DNA of 64,000 bases from Pedobacter sp. PLR. GTDB lineage: Bacteria; Bacteroidota; Bacteroidia; Sphingobacteriales; Sphingobacteriaceae. Positions 7,902-17,247 of the stretch are shown piece by piece. The stretch covers positions 310,001 through 374,000 of the forward strand of contig NZ_JAPIVQ010000007.1 of NCBI RefSeq assembly GCF_026239675.1. The letters are read 5' to 3'. How positions within the stretch are numbered: the stretch's first letter is position 1; every line of letters begins with the position of its first letter. Below the pieces are notes generated by a model. That model was not told the DNA's origin. It searched no databases and worked only from the letters and a program-made list of their open reading frames with translations. Made by a program: the position numbers and the translations under genes.

Positions 7902-10673
7902 CTAACCTGTTGAGCTCAGGTAGTCGGAAAGTACATTTCTCATGTCTTCCGGTTTAAAGGGCTTTAAGATATGTCCGTTCATACCGGACTCCGCAAACTT
8001 ATTGTGTTCATCGTGTAAGGTAGAGGCGGTTAAAGCAAGGATAGGCACATTTTTATAATAATCGCCTTCCATGGCCCTGATCAGGGTAGTGGCTTCAAAA
8101 CCATCTATTCCCGGCATTTTAATGTCCATAAAGATCAGGTCGTACACATTATCGCGTACTTTTTCCAGGGCTTCTTCTCCGCTGGCGGCAAAATCAAGAC
8201 TGAGTCCCCATTTACCGAAGATACGTTTGGCAATTAAAGCATTGATCTCATTGTCGTCCACTAAAAGAATGCGTTTATCACTAAACATATCCGGTTCTGT
8301 GAATGGTTTTACCTGAGGCACATAATTGCTTGCCTTTTCAAAAGATATACTGAAATGGAAAACGGTTCCTTTCCCTTCTTCACTTTCCACCTGGATGTCT
8401 GCACCATACAGTTCCAGCATCTTTTTGGTGATCGTTAGTCCCAGTCCGGTACCTCCATATTTTCTGGAAATATCTGTTCTGGCCTGAATAAAGGGTTGGA
8501 AAATATAAGCCAGTTTTTCCTGTGCGATTCCGATTCCGGTATCTCTTACCTCAAAATAAAGCAATACACGGTCTTTCTCTTCGGAAAGCATTTTGATTTC
8601 CAGGGTAATCTTACCGTCCTGTGTAAACTTAATCGCATTCCCCAGAAGGTTCATCATCACCTGGTACAGGCGGGTTTTATCTCCTTTAACAAATTCAGGG
8701 ATACTTTCCTCACAGCTCAGCTCCAGCTTATTATTTCTGGCCATCACATTCATCTGTAAAGAATTGATCACATCAGAAGCCAGGGCCTTGATACTAAAAG
8801 GAAGCGTTTCCAGCTGTACATTCCCGGTTTCCATTTTGGTAAGGTCCAGGATGTCATTGATGATGTTCAACAGGTTTTCGGCAGAGAAACGCAAGAGATT
8901 TAAATCCGGTAACTGTGATTCTTTAGGGTCATTATCGAGCAACAGGTGCGCCATTCCGATCACCGCATTTAGTGGTGTTCTGATTTCATGGCTCATCACG
9001 GAAAGGAACATCTCCTTTGCAGCACTCAGCTGTAAGGCCTGTTCTTTAGCTTCTACCATTTCCTTTTCTACCTGTTTCCGTTGGGAAATATCGGTGATCA
9101 GGTCAATCTGGCGTTCTACTTTTCCTTTCTCATTTACGATGGGCGTATTGGAAACGGATAACCAGATGGGTTCTCCTGATTTCTTTTTCGCCTGCACTTC
9201 TATCGAATAAGACTCCCTGTTGTTAGCCTTCTGTCTGGAAGCCACAATCAGTTCTCTTTGTGCTTCATCTTTGGAAAGGATATCTCCCAGCCTGAGGCCT
9301 TGCAACTCGTTCAGTGTATAACCGGTCAGTTTCTCCATAGAATGGTTAATCCAGGTGGTATACCCATCCCCATCGGCAATATTGACACCGGTATCTGTTT
9401 TGCTGGCCACTAAGGACAGCAGTTGTAATTCTTCTTCTGCTTTTTTCTTTTCGGTAATGTCGAGGATGATCTCCACTTCTATTTCCACTTTTCCTTCGTC
9501 ATTGAAGACGACGGTATTGTAGATGGACAGCCAGATGGGCTGTTTGTCTTTACGGTAGGCCAATAGATCTACAGTGAAAGACTGGTGTCTGTTGGTGAGC
9601 TCTCTGGCCTGTTCTATCAGCTCCAGATCCGTTCCCGGTCCCTGGATCATATCGCCGAGGCGTTGCCCTTTGATGTCTTCCAGTGTAAATCCGGTAATCT
9701 TCTCAAATGCGGCATTTACCCAGGTCACATGGTTATCGGAATCATTGATTACGACTGCATTGTTCACTTTACTCGCCACGAAGGAGAGTTTCATCAGTTC
9801 ATTTTCTACTCTTTTATTCTCCGTAATGTCTCTTCCATATGCATACCAGCGTCTGTTTTTACACACCATATTCCAGCTCAGCCAGCGGATTAACCCGCTT
9901 TTGGTGACAATCCTGCAATCGATATTAAACTGCTTTGTACCCGCAGCAAGCCCTGCTTCTATCGCATTAACCACCCTGTCGATGTCATCACGGTAGCAGA
10001 AAACCCAGGCAGTTAAACCAATGGCTTCTTCCACTTCATATTCCAGCACGGTAGTAACAGCATTGTTCACAAAGATCAATTCGCCTTTATCGTCCAGGAT
10101 GCAATGAATTTCGGGGGATACCGTAGAAATATTGAGGAGTTCTTCAAAGCGCTGGTTTTTAAGGTTCAGCTCTCTGGCTTTTTTACGGAGGGAGATGTGG
10201 GTAATGACTTCTTTGGCAAGGATCTGTAGTCCTTCTTTCTGCGCTGCTGTCAATTTTTGAGGCATCCGGTCGAATACACAGAGGGTACCTAAACGGAAGC
10301 CATTTTCATCGATTAAAGGGGCGCCGGCATAATACCGTAAATGAGTCTGGCCGGTAACGAAGGGGTGATTGCTGAAGCGTTCATCCTCCATTGCATCACA
10401 GACTTCAAACACTTCATCCGATTGCATCACCTGCTCGGCAAAGGATACCTCTCTGGGCAGCTCCTTAAAATCGAATCCTAACACCGATTTAAACCATAAC
10501 CGATCTTCATCAACTAAGGCAATGACAGCTACAGACGTATTGCAGATCAAGCTGGCCAGCTTGGTAATATTATCGAATTCCTCTTCCGGAGGAGTGTCCA
10601 ATATATCATAATCCTGCAACGCCTTCAAGCGTTCCATTTCATAAGTTGATGAAGTCTGGTTATTCGTTAGCAT
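7902..10673 (-). CDS. Soluble hybrid histidine kinase (GAF-PAS3-HisKA-HATPase-REC)
   Basis: The 923-aa protein has no transmembrane segment, so it senses a cytosolic signal. Domains in order are a GAF-like domain (~25-165), three PAS domains (~170-290, 295-415, 420-540), HisKA with the phospho-acceptor His in SHEIRTPLNA near residue 563, and a HATPase_c domain with DTGIGI and GGTGLGL. A C-terminal receiver (~800-920) has its phospho-Asp in FMDIKMPG. No partner regulator lies nearby. The gene begins 18 bp after the glyA stop on the same strand and could be read through from it. It shares its architecture and opening motifs (YDILDTPPEEEFD) with the kinase at 22012-25197. Confidence 0.92.
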   Translation of the reverse strand: MLTNNQTSSTYEMERLKALQDYDILDTPPEEEFDNITKLASLICNTSVAVIALVDEDRLWFKSVLGFDFKELPREVSFAEQVMQSDEVFEVCDAMEDERFSNHPFVTGQTHLRYYAGAPLIDENGFRLGTLCVFDRMPQKLTAAQKEGLQILAKEVITHISLRKKARELNLKNQRFEELLNISTVSPEIHCILDDKGELIFVNNAVTTVLEYEVEEAIGLTAWVFCYRDDIDRVVNAIEAGLAAGTKQFNIDCRIVTKSGLIRWLSWNMVCKNRRWYAYGRDITENKRVENELMKLSFVASKVNNAVVINDSDNHVTWVNAAFEKITGFTLEDIKGQRLGDMIQGPGTDLELIEQARELTNRHQSFTVDLLAYRKDKQPIWLSIYNTVVFNDEGKVEIEVEIILDITEKKKAEEELQLLSLVASKTDTGVNIADGDGYTTWINHSMEKLTGYTLNELQGLRLGDILSKDEAQRELIVASRQKANNRESYSIEVQAKKKSGEPIWLSVSNTPIVNEKGKVERQIDLITDISQRKQVEKEMVEAKEQALQLSAAKEMFLSVMSHEIRTPLNAVIGMAHLLLDNDPKESQLPDLNLLRFSAENLLNIINDILDLTKMETGNVQLETLPFSIKALASDVINSLQMNVMARNNKLELSCEESIPEFVKGDKTRLYQVMMNLLGNAIKFTQDGKITLEIKMLSEEKDRVLLYFEVRDTGIGIAQEKLAYIFQPFIQARTDISRKYGGTGLGLTITKKMLELYGADIQVESEEGKGTVFHFSISFEKASNYVPQVKPFTEPDMFSDKRILLVDDNEINALIAKRIFGKWGLSLDFAASGEEALEKVRDNVYDLIFMDIKMPGIDGFEATTLIRAMEGDYYKNVPILALTASTLHDEHNKFAESGMNGHILKPFKPEDMRNVLSDYLSSTG

Positions 10674-10691
10674 GGAGTAAGTTATTCCCGA

Positions 10692-11963
10692 TTATTTGTA
10701 CAAAGGGAACTGACTTACCAGGCTGATTACTTTTTCTTTTACCGCGCTTAAATTATTCTCATCCTCAGAATTCGTAATTACCTGATCAATCAGATCAACA
10801 ATGATATCCATTTCTTGCTCTTTGAAACCTCTGGAAGTGATGGCAGCTGTACCAACACGAATACCTGAAGTTACAAAAGGCGACTTATCATCGAAAGGAA
10901 CCATGTTTTTGTTTACGGTAATATCTGCTTTTTCAAGCGCATTCTCCGCGGCTTTACCAGTAATATTTTTATTGCGAAGGTCGATCAGCATTAAATGGTT
11001 GTCTGTACCACCAGAAATAATACCGTAACCTCTTGCTACGAAAGCTTTAGCCATTGCCTGTGCATTGGCTTTCACTTGTGTGATGTAAGTTAAATACTCA
11101 TCGCTTAAAGCTTCACCGAAAGCGATTGCTTTTGCAGCGATAATGTGCTCTAATGGTCCACCCTGAGTTCCAGGGAATACTGCCATATCTAAAACAGAAG
11201 ACATCATTCTGATTTCACCTTTAGGAGTTTTCAATCCGAATGGGTTTTCGAAATCTTTTCCCATCATGATCATACCACCACGGGGACCACGAAGGGTTTT
11301 GTGGGTTGTAGTCGTTACAATATGGCAATGAGGAAGTGGATTAGCTAATAAACCACGTGCAATCATACCTGCAGGGTGAGAAATATCTGCCAATACCAAT
11401 GCACCGATTTTATCAGCAACATTACGGATAAAAGCATAATCCCACTCTCTTGAGTAAGCAGAAGCACCGCAAATGATCAACTTAGGACGTTCCGCTAACG
11501 CGATTTCTTCCAGTTTAGCATAGTCGATTAAACCATCTTCTTTCTTTACTCCATAAAACAATGGCTGATACAATTTTCCTGAAAAGTTAACCGGAGAACC
11601 GTGTGTTAAGTGCCCGCCATGAGAAAGATCAAATCCTAAGATTTTATCTCCCGGCTGGATCACTGCAAGCATTACTGCTGCGTTTGCCTGTGCACCTGAG
11701 TGAGGTTGTACATTCACCCATTCTGCTCCAAAAAGTTGCTTTGCGCGCTCAATAGCGATGGTTTCAACTTCATCTACTACCTGGCAACCGCCATAGTATC
11801 TCTTTCCCGGAAGGCCTTCAGCATATTTATTTGTTAAACATGATCCTGCGGCTTCCATTACTTGTTTGCTCACAAAGTTTTCAGAAGCAATCAGCTCCAG
11901 CCCATTTTCCTGACGGTCCAATTCCCTGTCAATCAAATCAAAAATTAAAGTATCTCTAGTCAT
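10692..11963 (-). CDS. glyA: Serine hydroxymethyltransferase
   Basis: This PLP enzyme interconverts serine and glycine while loading tetrahydrofolate with a one-carbon unit. Length (423 aa) is normal. Recognisable motifs are LIASENFVS near the N-terminus, the substrate segment EGLPGKRYYGG, and TTTTHKTLRGPRGG containing the Schiff-base Lys at about residue 229. The protein is cytosolic. A hybrid histidine kinase gene follows after only 18 bp; upstream the gene diverges from dxs across a short spacer. Confidence 0.97.
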   Translation of the reverse strand: MTRDTLIFDLIDRELDRQENGLELIASENFVSKQVMEAAGSCLTNKYAEGLPGKRYYGGCQVVDEVETIAIERAKQLFGAEWVNVQPHSGAQANAAVMLAVIQPGDKILGFDLSHGGHLTHGSPVNFSGKLYQPLFYGVKKEDGLIDYAKLEEIALAERPKLIICGASAYSREWDYAFIRNVADKIGALVLADISHPAGMIARGLLANPLPHCHIVTTTTHKTLRGPRGGMIMMGKDFENPFGLKTPKGEIRMMSSVLDMAVFPGTQGGPLEHIIAAKAIAFGEALSDEYLTYITQVKANAQAMAKAFVARGYGIISGGTDNHLMLIDLRNKNITGKAAENALEKADITVNKNMVPFDDKSPFVTSGIRVGTAAITSRGFKEQEMDIIVDLIDQVITNSEDENNLSAVKEKVISLVSQFPLYK

Positions 11964-12024
11964 TTATTGAAGTATTAATTTGTAAAATTAACGATTTTCC
12001 TTCTTAGTTTGGTAACAAAATACC

Positions 12025-12032
12025 TTACTTTG
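12025..12032 (+). promoter_or_regulatory. Possible -7 element of dxs promoter
   Basis: TTACTTTG differs in one base from TAnnTTTG and sits 25 bp before ATG 12057. No well-spaced -33 TTTG was found, so this is tentative. Confidence 0.35.
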
Positions 12033-12056
12033 TAGTTGTATTCTATAAAACACTGC

Positions 12057-13985
12057 ATGGAAGATATCACCCGTCCATTATTACCAAACATAAATTATCC
12101 TGCTGATTTAAAGCAGTATAAAGAAGAAGATCTCGAACAAATTTGTCAGGAATTGCGTCAGTACATCATTGATGTAGTGAGTGTAAACGGGGGGCATTTT
12201 GGCGCAAGTCTGGGTGTAGTGGAACTCACTGTAGCCTTACATTACGTTTTAAATACGCCTTATGACAAGCTGGTCTGGGACGTTGGCCACCAGGCTTACG
12301 GACATAAAATCCTGACCGGAAGAAAATCAAAATTTCATACCAACCGCCTCCTTAACGGGATCAGCGGATTCCCTAAAATCAGTGAAAGTGAGTACGATAC
12401 CTTTGGTGTTGGCCACTCTTCCACTTCTATTTCCGCAGCATTAGGGATGGCTGTCGCTTCTCATTATAAAGGAGAAACCGACCGTCAGCACGTTGCCGTT
12501 ATCGGCGATGGCGCGATGACCGCCGGTCTGGCTTTTGAAGGCTTAAACCATGCGGGCATTGAGAGCTCTAACCTGTTGGTGATCCTGAACGACAACTGTA
12601 TGTCGATCGATCCCAATGTGGGCGCGCTAAAGGAATATTTAACGAGTATTACCACTTCCAAATCATACAATCGCTTCCGCGATGACATTTCCAATGTTTT
12701 AATTAAACTTTCTGAACTGGGGCCAAATGCCCACAAGTTTGTGAAGAAAATTGAGAAAAGCATTAAAGGCACTTTATTGAACCAGAGCAATCTATTTGAA
12801 TCCTTAAATTTCAGGTATTTTGGTCCGGTAGACGGCCATGATGTGGTGCGTCTGGCACAGGTGATCCGCGATTTAAAAGACATTCCGGGCCCTAAACTGT
12901 TGCACTGTGTAACGGTCAAAGGAAAAGGTTTCGCCTTAGCGGAAAAAGACCAGACCAAATGGCATGCACCAGGTTTGTTCGATAAGATTACCGGTGAAAT
13001 CAAGAAATCTGTGGTAGATAAACCTCAGCCGCCAAAATATCAGGATGTTTTCGGACATACCCTGGTAGAACTTGCGGAAGAGAATAAAAAGATTGTCGGC
13101 ATTACGCCTGCAATGCCATCAGGGTCTTCGATGAACATCATGATGAAAGCCATGCCTAACCGCGCTTTTGATGTGGGTATTGCAGAACAACATGCGGTTA
13201 CTTTCTCTGCCGGACTGGCTACACAGGGGCTTGTGCCTTTCTGTAACATCTATTCCAGCTTTATGCAAAGGGCCTATGATCAGGTGATCCACGATGTGGC
13301 CATTCAAAACCTGAATGTAGTGTTCTGTTTAGACCGTGCAGGTTTTGCAGGTTCTGACGGGGCAACCCACCATGGTGCTTACGATTTAGCGTACATGCGT
13401 TGTATTCCAAATATGACTGTTGCTGCGCCAATGAATGAAGAAGAGCTCAGAAATCTGATGTATACTGCACAATTGGAGAATCAAGGTCCGTTTTCTATCC
13501 GTTATCCGAGAGGAAACGGGGTGTTAACCGACTGGAAACGTCCTTTCAAAGCCTTAGAAATCGGTAAAGGCCGCAAAATATGTGATGGAGAAGATGTGGC
13601 GATACTGACCATCGGTCATGTGGGTAATTTTGCCGTTGAAGCTTGTAAAGAGCTAAACAGCGAAGGCATTCACCCGGCACACTACGACATGCGTTTTGTG
13701 AAACCTTTAGATGAAGCTTTATTGCATGATGTATTTAAACGCTATAAAAATGTAATCACTGTAGAAGATGGTTGCCTGCAGGGCGGCCTTGGAAGCGCTG
13801 TGTTAGAGTTTATGGCCGATCATCAGTACAATGCTAATGTAACACGTTTGGGCATCCCTGATGAGTTTATTGACCATGGTGAGCAACAGGAATTATGGGC
13901 ACTGTGTGGTTATGACACTGCCGGCATCATTTCTGTGGTAAAAAAAAACGCCGTGAGGAGAACAACAGCAACAATCGCTTCTTAA
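12057..13985 (+). CDS. dxs: 1-deoxy-D-xylulose-5-phosphate synthase
   Basis: The first enzyme of the MEP isoprenoid pathway condenses pyruvate with glyceraldehyde-3-phosphate using thiamine diphosphate. The ThDP motif GDGAMTAGLAFEGLNHAG ends in NDN. The Pyr domain shows DVGIAEQHAVTFSAGLA with the catalytic Glu, and DRAGFAGSDGATHHG follows. Length (642 aa) is normal. ATG 12057 (MEDITRPLL) is preferred over the TTG at 12036, which overlaps the likely promoter region and adds seven atypical residues. A long palindromic terminator follows. Confidence 0.96.
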   Translation: MEDITRPLLPNINYPADLKQYKEEDLEQICQELRQYIIDVVSVNGGHFGASLGVVELTVALHYVLNTPYDKLVWDVGHQAYGHKILTGRKSKFHTNRLLNGISGFPKISESEYDTFGVGHSSTSISAALGMAVASHYKGETDRQHVAVIGDGAMTAGLAFEGLNHAGIESSNLLVILNDNCMSIDPNVGALKEYLTSITTSKSYNRFRDDISNVLIKLSELGPNAHKFVKKIEKSIKGTLLNQSNLFESLNFRYFGPVDGHDVVRLAQVIRDLKDIPGPKLLHCVTVKGKGFALAEKDQTKWHAPGLFDKITGEIKKSVVDKPQPPKYQDVFGHTLVELAEENKKIVGITPAMPSGSSMNIMMKAMPNRAFDVGIAEQHAVTFSAGLATQGLVPFCNIYSSFMQRAYDQVIHDVAIQNLNVVFCLDRAGFAGSDGATHHGAYDLAYMRCIPNMTVAAPMNEEELRNLMYTAQLENQGPFSIRYPRGNGVLTDWKRPFKALEIGKGRKICDGEDVAILTIGHVGNFAVEACKELNSEGIHPAHYDMRFVKPLDEALLHDVFKRYKNVITVEDGCLQGGLGSAVLEFMADHQYNANVTRLGIPDEFIDHGEQQELWALCGYDTAGIISVVKKNAVRRTTATIAS

Positions 13986-14024
13986 CTGAATAATTTTCGG
14001 GTCTCCCGATCAACAATATACCAG

Positions 14025-14066
14025 AAAGGCCTGCTCATTTTAAAATGAGCAGGCCTTTTTCTTTAG
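14025..14066. terminator. Bidirectional terminator between dxs and rocD
   Basis: A perfect 34-bp palindrome (14025-14058, 17-bp arms) has AAA on the left and T-rich sequence through 14066 on the right. It can serve dxs from the left and rocD from the right. Confidence 0.85.
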
Positions 14067-14173
14067 CTGGCGCGTCCTAAACCAGGTTGACTATTTTCAG
14101 GACATGACAATCGCTTTTTTCTGATCTTTTTTTCTGATCAAAATTACTTTTGTTAATATTCGTTTCTCATTGC

Positions 14174-15445
14174 TTAACTGGCTTTTTGAGCAAATTCAAG
14201 CAGTGATTTTTCAATGATGACCAGACATTCTTTAATCTGTGCTTCGGTGATCACCAATGGAGGTGCCAAACGGATCTTATTGCCCTGGGTAGGTTTTGCC
14301 AATAATCCATGCTCCTGGAATTTAACACAGATATCCCAGGCCATATTAGATTCTTCCGGACAATAGATTACGATGGCATTCAGCAGTCCTTTTCCTCTAA
14401 CCAGTTCAATGATGCCTATTCTTTTGGCAATATCTTCCAGACCAGCTCTTAAGACTTCTCCTAATTTAGCGGCATTTTCAGCCAGCTTCTCGTCCAGCAC
14501 AACCTGCATTGCTTCGCGGGCTACTGCACAAGCCAGTGGATTTCCACCATATGTTGAACCATGTTCACCCGGTTTGATGGTCAGCATGATTTCATCATTG
14601 GCCAAAACCGCTGAAACCGGCAATACACCGCCTGAAATTGCTTTACCTAAGATGATCATGTCCGGCTGGTTAATTTTATCCTCCGAATTCACTTCATAAG
14701 AGGCTAGCATACTTCCGGTACGGGCAATCCCTGTCTGGATTTCATCCACAATAAACAAAACGTTGTACTGCTTACACAAAGCTTTGATGCGTGACAGGTA
14801 ATCAGCATCCGGTACCACCACACCAGCTTCCCCCTGAATCGGCTCTACGATGAATCCTGCAATGTTCTTGTTTTCCTTTAACAGCGCTTCAAAAGCATCC
14901 ACATCGTTATAAGGAACACGGGCAATCCCGCCTACAAATGGTCCGAAGTTGTTTCTGGCGCTATCGTCATCAGAGGCAGAAATCACAGAAATTGTTCTGC
15001 CGTGGAAGTTACCATTGGCAAAAACTATCGTTGCCTGATCGGCAGGGATACCTTTTACCTGATACGCCCACTTTCTACAGAGTTTCATGGCAGTTTCTAC
15101 GGCTTCAACACCAGAATTCATGATCAAAGCTTTATCGAAACCGAACAGCTTGCAAAGGAATTCTTCGAAAGAACCTAATTTATCGTTGTAAAAAGCACGG
15201 GAGGTTAAGGTTAGTTTTTCGGCCTGGTTTTTTAAAGCGGCAATAATCCTTGGGTGACAATGACCTTGATTAACAGCCGAATATGCCGAAAGGAAGTCGT
15301 AATATTTTTTTCCTGCTACGTCCCAAAGGAAAACCCCTTCTCCTTTTTCCAATACCACCGGCAATGGGTGGTAATTGTGCGCACCATATTTATTTTCTTT
15401 TTCTATAAGCGCTTCGGCTTTAGTTAAATCTGCTGAAATCCCCAT
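14174..15445 (-). CDS. rocD: Ornithine-oxo-acid transaminase (ornithine aminotransferase)
   Basis: This class-III PLP aminotransferase moves the delta-amino group of ornithine to 2-oxoglutarate, giving glutamate semialdehyde, in arginine and proline metabolism. Family features are YGAHNYHPLPVVLEKGEG near the N-terminus, SAYSAVNQGHCHP, the PLP segment FIVDEIQTGIARTG, and ILGKAISGG with the Schiff-base Lys at about residue 260. Length (423 aa) is normal. The Asn/Tyr-rich N-terminus separates it from acetylornithine or GABA aminotransferases. It is monocistronic, flanked by terminators on both sides. Confidence 0.93.
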   Translation of the reverse strand: MGISADLTKAEALIEKENKYGAHNYHPLPVVLEKGEGVFLWDVAGKKYYDFLSAYSAVNQGHCHPRIIAALKNQAEKLTLTSRAFYNDKLGSFEEFLCKLFGFDKALIMNSGVEAVETAMKLCRKWAYQVKGIPADQATIVFANGNFHGRTISVISASDDDSARNNFGPFVGGIARVPYNDVDAFEALLKENKNIAGFIVEPIQGEAGVVVPDADYLSRIKALCKQYNVLFIVDEIQTGIARTGSMLASYEVNSEDKINQPDMIILGKAISGGVLPVSAVLANDEIMLTIKPGEHGSTYGGNPLACAVAREAMQVVLDEKLAENAAKLGEVLRAGLEDIAKRIGIIELVRGKGLLNAIVIYCPEESNMAWDICVKFQEHGLLAKPTQGNKIRLAPPLVITEAQIKECLVIIEKSLLEFAQKAS

Positions 15446-15506
15446 GGTTTAGTATGTCATTTTGGTAGGCTGCTAAGGTAATAATAATTTTTCGCCCTTA
15501 ATTTAG

Positions 15507-15539
15507 AAGGCCGTTTACCCCTTACGGGGAAACGGCCTT
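15507..15539 (-). terminator. Hairpin terminator downstream of the first susCD operon
   Basis: Ten base pairs (AAGGCCGTTT with AAACGGCCTT) plus four G:C pairs, separated by one bulged A, enclose a 4-nt loop. It lies 34 bp beyond the SusD stop. No strong T-run follows. Confidence 0.65.
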
Positions 15540-15572
15540 CAGCTGATTTATTTTTGCGGAACAAAGTTTGGA

Positions 15573-17225
15573 TTAGTATCCAGGGGTTTGAACCAGTACC
15601 CCTTTTGACTTATCGATTTCGATCTGTGGGACCGGCATCAGGTATAATTTATCTGACCATACACGTTGCTGAATCTGGCTGTTTTTAACATCAACTATAC
15701 TTTTCATGACAGTTGGTGCAATTTTCCACCTTCTGATGTCCATATAACGCTGACCTTCTAAAGCCAGCTCTACTCTACGTTCTGCTCTGATAAACTCTCT
15801 TAACGCTTCTTTCGAAGCATATTTTGTTCTGTTTACCACTGGCATTCCTGCACGTGTTCTGATTTTATCTAAAGCTTCATAAATCGTGTTATCCGGACCA
15901 GAAACCTCATTCTTAGCCTCAGCATAAGTCAACAGAATCTCTGCGTAACGGATTAAGATCACATTTGCGTGGTTATCGATCTGCAAATCATAAAAAGCAG
16001 GATCTACCATTTTACGGAAGTTATAGCCTGTTCTGGAGAAGTTATTTCCAGCGGTCCATTTAAAGACATACTTAGCTTCTATCCCATTCCATTCTGCACC
16101 ATCAAATAAGATACTTGCATAAAAGCGTGGGTCACGGTTTTTATATTCCTTAGCAAAGGAAACTTTATCATTAGCATACCAGTCTGCACGTTGCGCAGGA
16201 CCTACAGGAACAATCGCTTCACCTGTTTTATAGTCGCCATAAGCATCAACCATGGATTGAGTTGGCGTTACAGAACTCCATCCACCTAATGTTGCAGGAG
16301 GTAAATACGTGTTTAAGTAATTGGCATCAATCTGAGGAATGTGCTGACGATCTAAAATCACCTCCTTATTACCTTCACTTTTCTGATAGAAAAGACGCTC
16401 ATAATTACGCAATCCTCTAAGGAAATTCGTTTTATCATCTGCATCTGCAAAATCTACCCATTTGGTATAGTCATCCAGTTGATCATTTTTCTCTACCTCA
16501 GTGGTTGTGAACAGGTCATACCCCAGGCCCATTACCTCAGCCGCAGTTGCTGCTGCCTGTTGGTAATCTCCTTCAAATAAAAGAGCACGGGCTTTCAGTG
16601 CTAAAGCAGCTCCTTTAGTTATCCTACCTTTTTCATTTGGTCTGCCTCCTGCATATTGTGCCGGAAGTATTTTTGAGACTGCTTCCAGTTCAGACAATAC
16701 AAAAGCCAATACCTCCTTCTTTGGTGTTCTTGGAAGATTTTCTTCTCCTAAAGCCAAAACTTTGGTCACAAGAGGTACATCTCCAAAAGAGTTCATCATT
16801 CTGAAATAAGAATAAGCACGCAGGAAACGTACTTCCGCTTTATATCTTTCCAGCAGATCAGCAGAGATAACGGTTACTTTGTCTGCATTTTCAAGAAAAT
16901 AGTTCACACGGCGAATGTCTTTGAAATCCCATCCTGCATCTTCGGTAGAAGACATCGTTCCCGCAGAAACACTACTTGCAGTACTTTCCCATGCATTTTG
17001 CACATGCGCATTATCTGTGGCACCATCATCGTAAACGATTCCATCACCTGGCATTTTGGCATAAATACCCATTACTGCCTGATAAACATCATTCTCTCTC
17101 TTCCAGAAGGTATCTTCAGAGAGTTCGTTCAATGGAGGTCTCTCCAAAAAATCTTTTTGACAAGCGGTGATTGATGTTAACGTCAACAAGCCTGTTAGTA
17201 AATATATTGATGATCTTTTCTTCAT
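15573..17225 (-). CDS. SusD/RagB family outer-membrane lipoprotein (pair 1)
   Basis: This is the surface glycan-binding partner of a SusC transporter. The start is the ATG whose complement is at 17223-17225 (MKKRSSIYLLT). The upstream in-frame ATG would add 12 charged residues ahead of the signal peptide and overlap the SusC gene. The lipoprotein signal ends SITACQ, so Cys22 is lipidated. The RagB/SusD tetratricopeptide region is visible (ERYKAEVRFLRAYSYFRMMNSFGDVPLV and AEILLTYAEAKNEVSG), as is the C-terminal ERRVELALEGQRYMDIRRWK. It follows SusC by 22 bp. No glycosidase is in this operon, so the substrate is unknown. Confidence 0.93.
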   Translation of the reverse strand: MKKRSSIYLLTGLLTLTSITACQKDFLERPPLNELSEDTFWKRENDVYQAVMGIYAKMPGDGIVYDDGATDNAHVQNAWESTASSVSAGTMSSTEDAGWDFKDIRRVNYFLENADKVTVISADLLERYKAEVRFLRAYSYFRMMNSFGDVPLVTKVLALGEENLPRTPKKEVLAFVLSELEAVSKILPAQYAGGRPNEKGRITKGAALALKARALLFEGDYQQAAATAAEVMGLGYDLFTTTEVEKNDQLDDYTKWVDFADADDKTNFLRGLRNYERLFYQKSEGNKEVILDRQHIPQIDANYLNTYLPPATLGGWSSVTPTQSMVDAYGDYKTGEAIVPVGPAQRADWYANDKVSFAKEYKNRDPRFYASILFDGAEWNGIEAKYVFKWTAGNNFSRTGYNFRKMVDPAFYDLQIDNHANVILIRYAEILLTYAEAKNEVSGPDNTIYEALDKIRTRAGMPVVNRTKYASKEALREFIRAERRVELALEGQRYMDIRRWKIAPTVMKSIVDVKNSQIQQRVWSDKLYLMPVPQIEIDKSKGVLVQTPGY

Positions 17226-17247
17226 TTTTTTAATTTTAATATATCTG

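Noticed and set aside
8593..9210. 205-codon plus-strand frame opposite the first hybrid kinase
   Set aside because: Shadow of the kinase; Ser/Leu-rich with no domain or start context, and the opposite strand shows unambiguous PAS and HisKA motifs.
12485..13003. 172-codon antisense frame in dxs
   Set aside because: Mirror of conserved ThDP-domain codons; no independent support.
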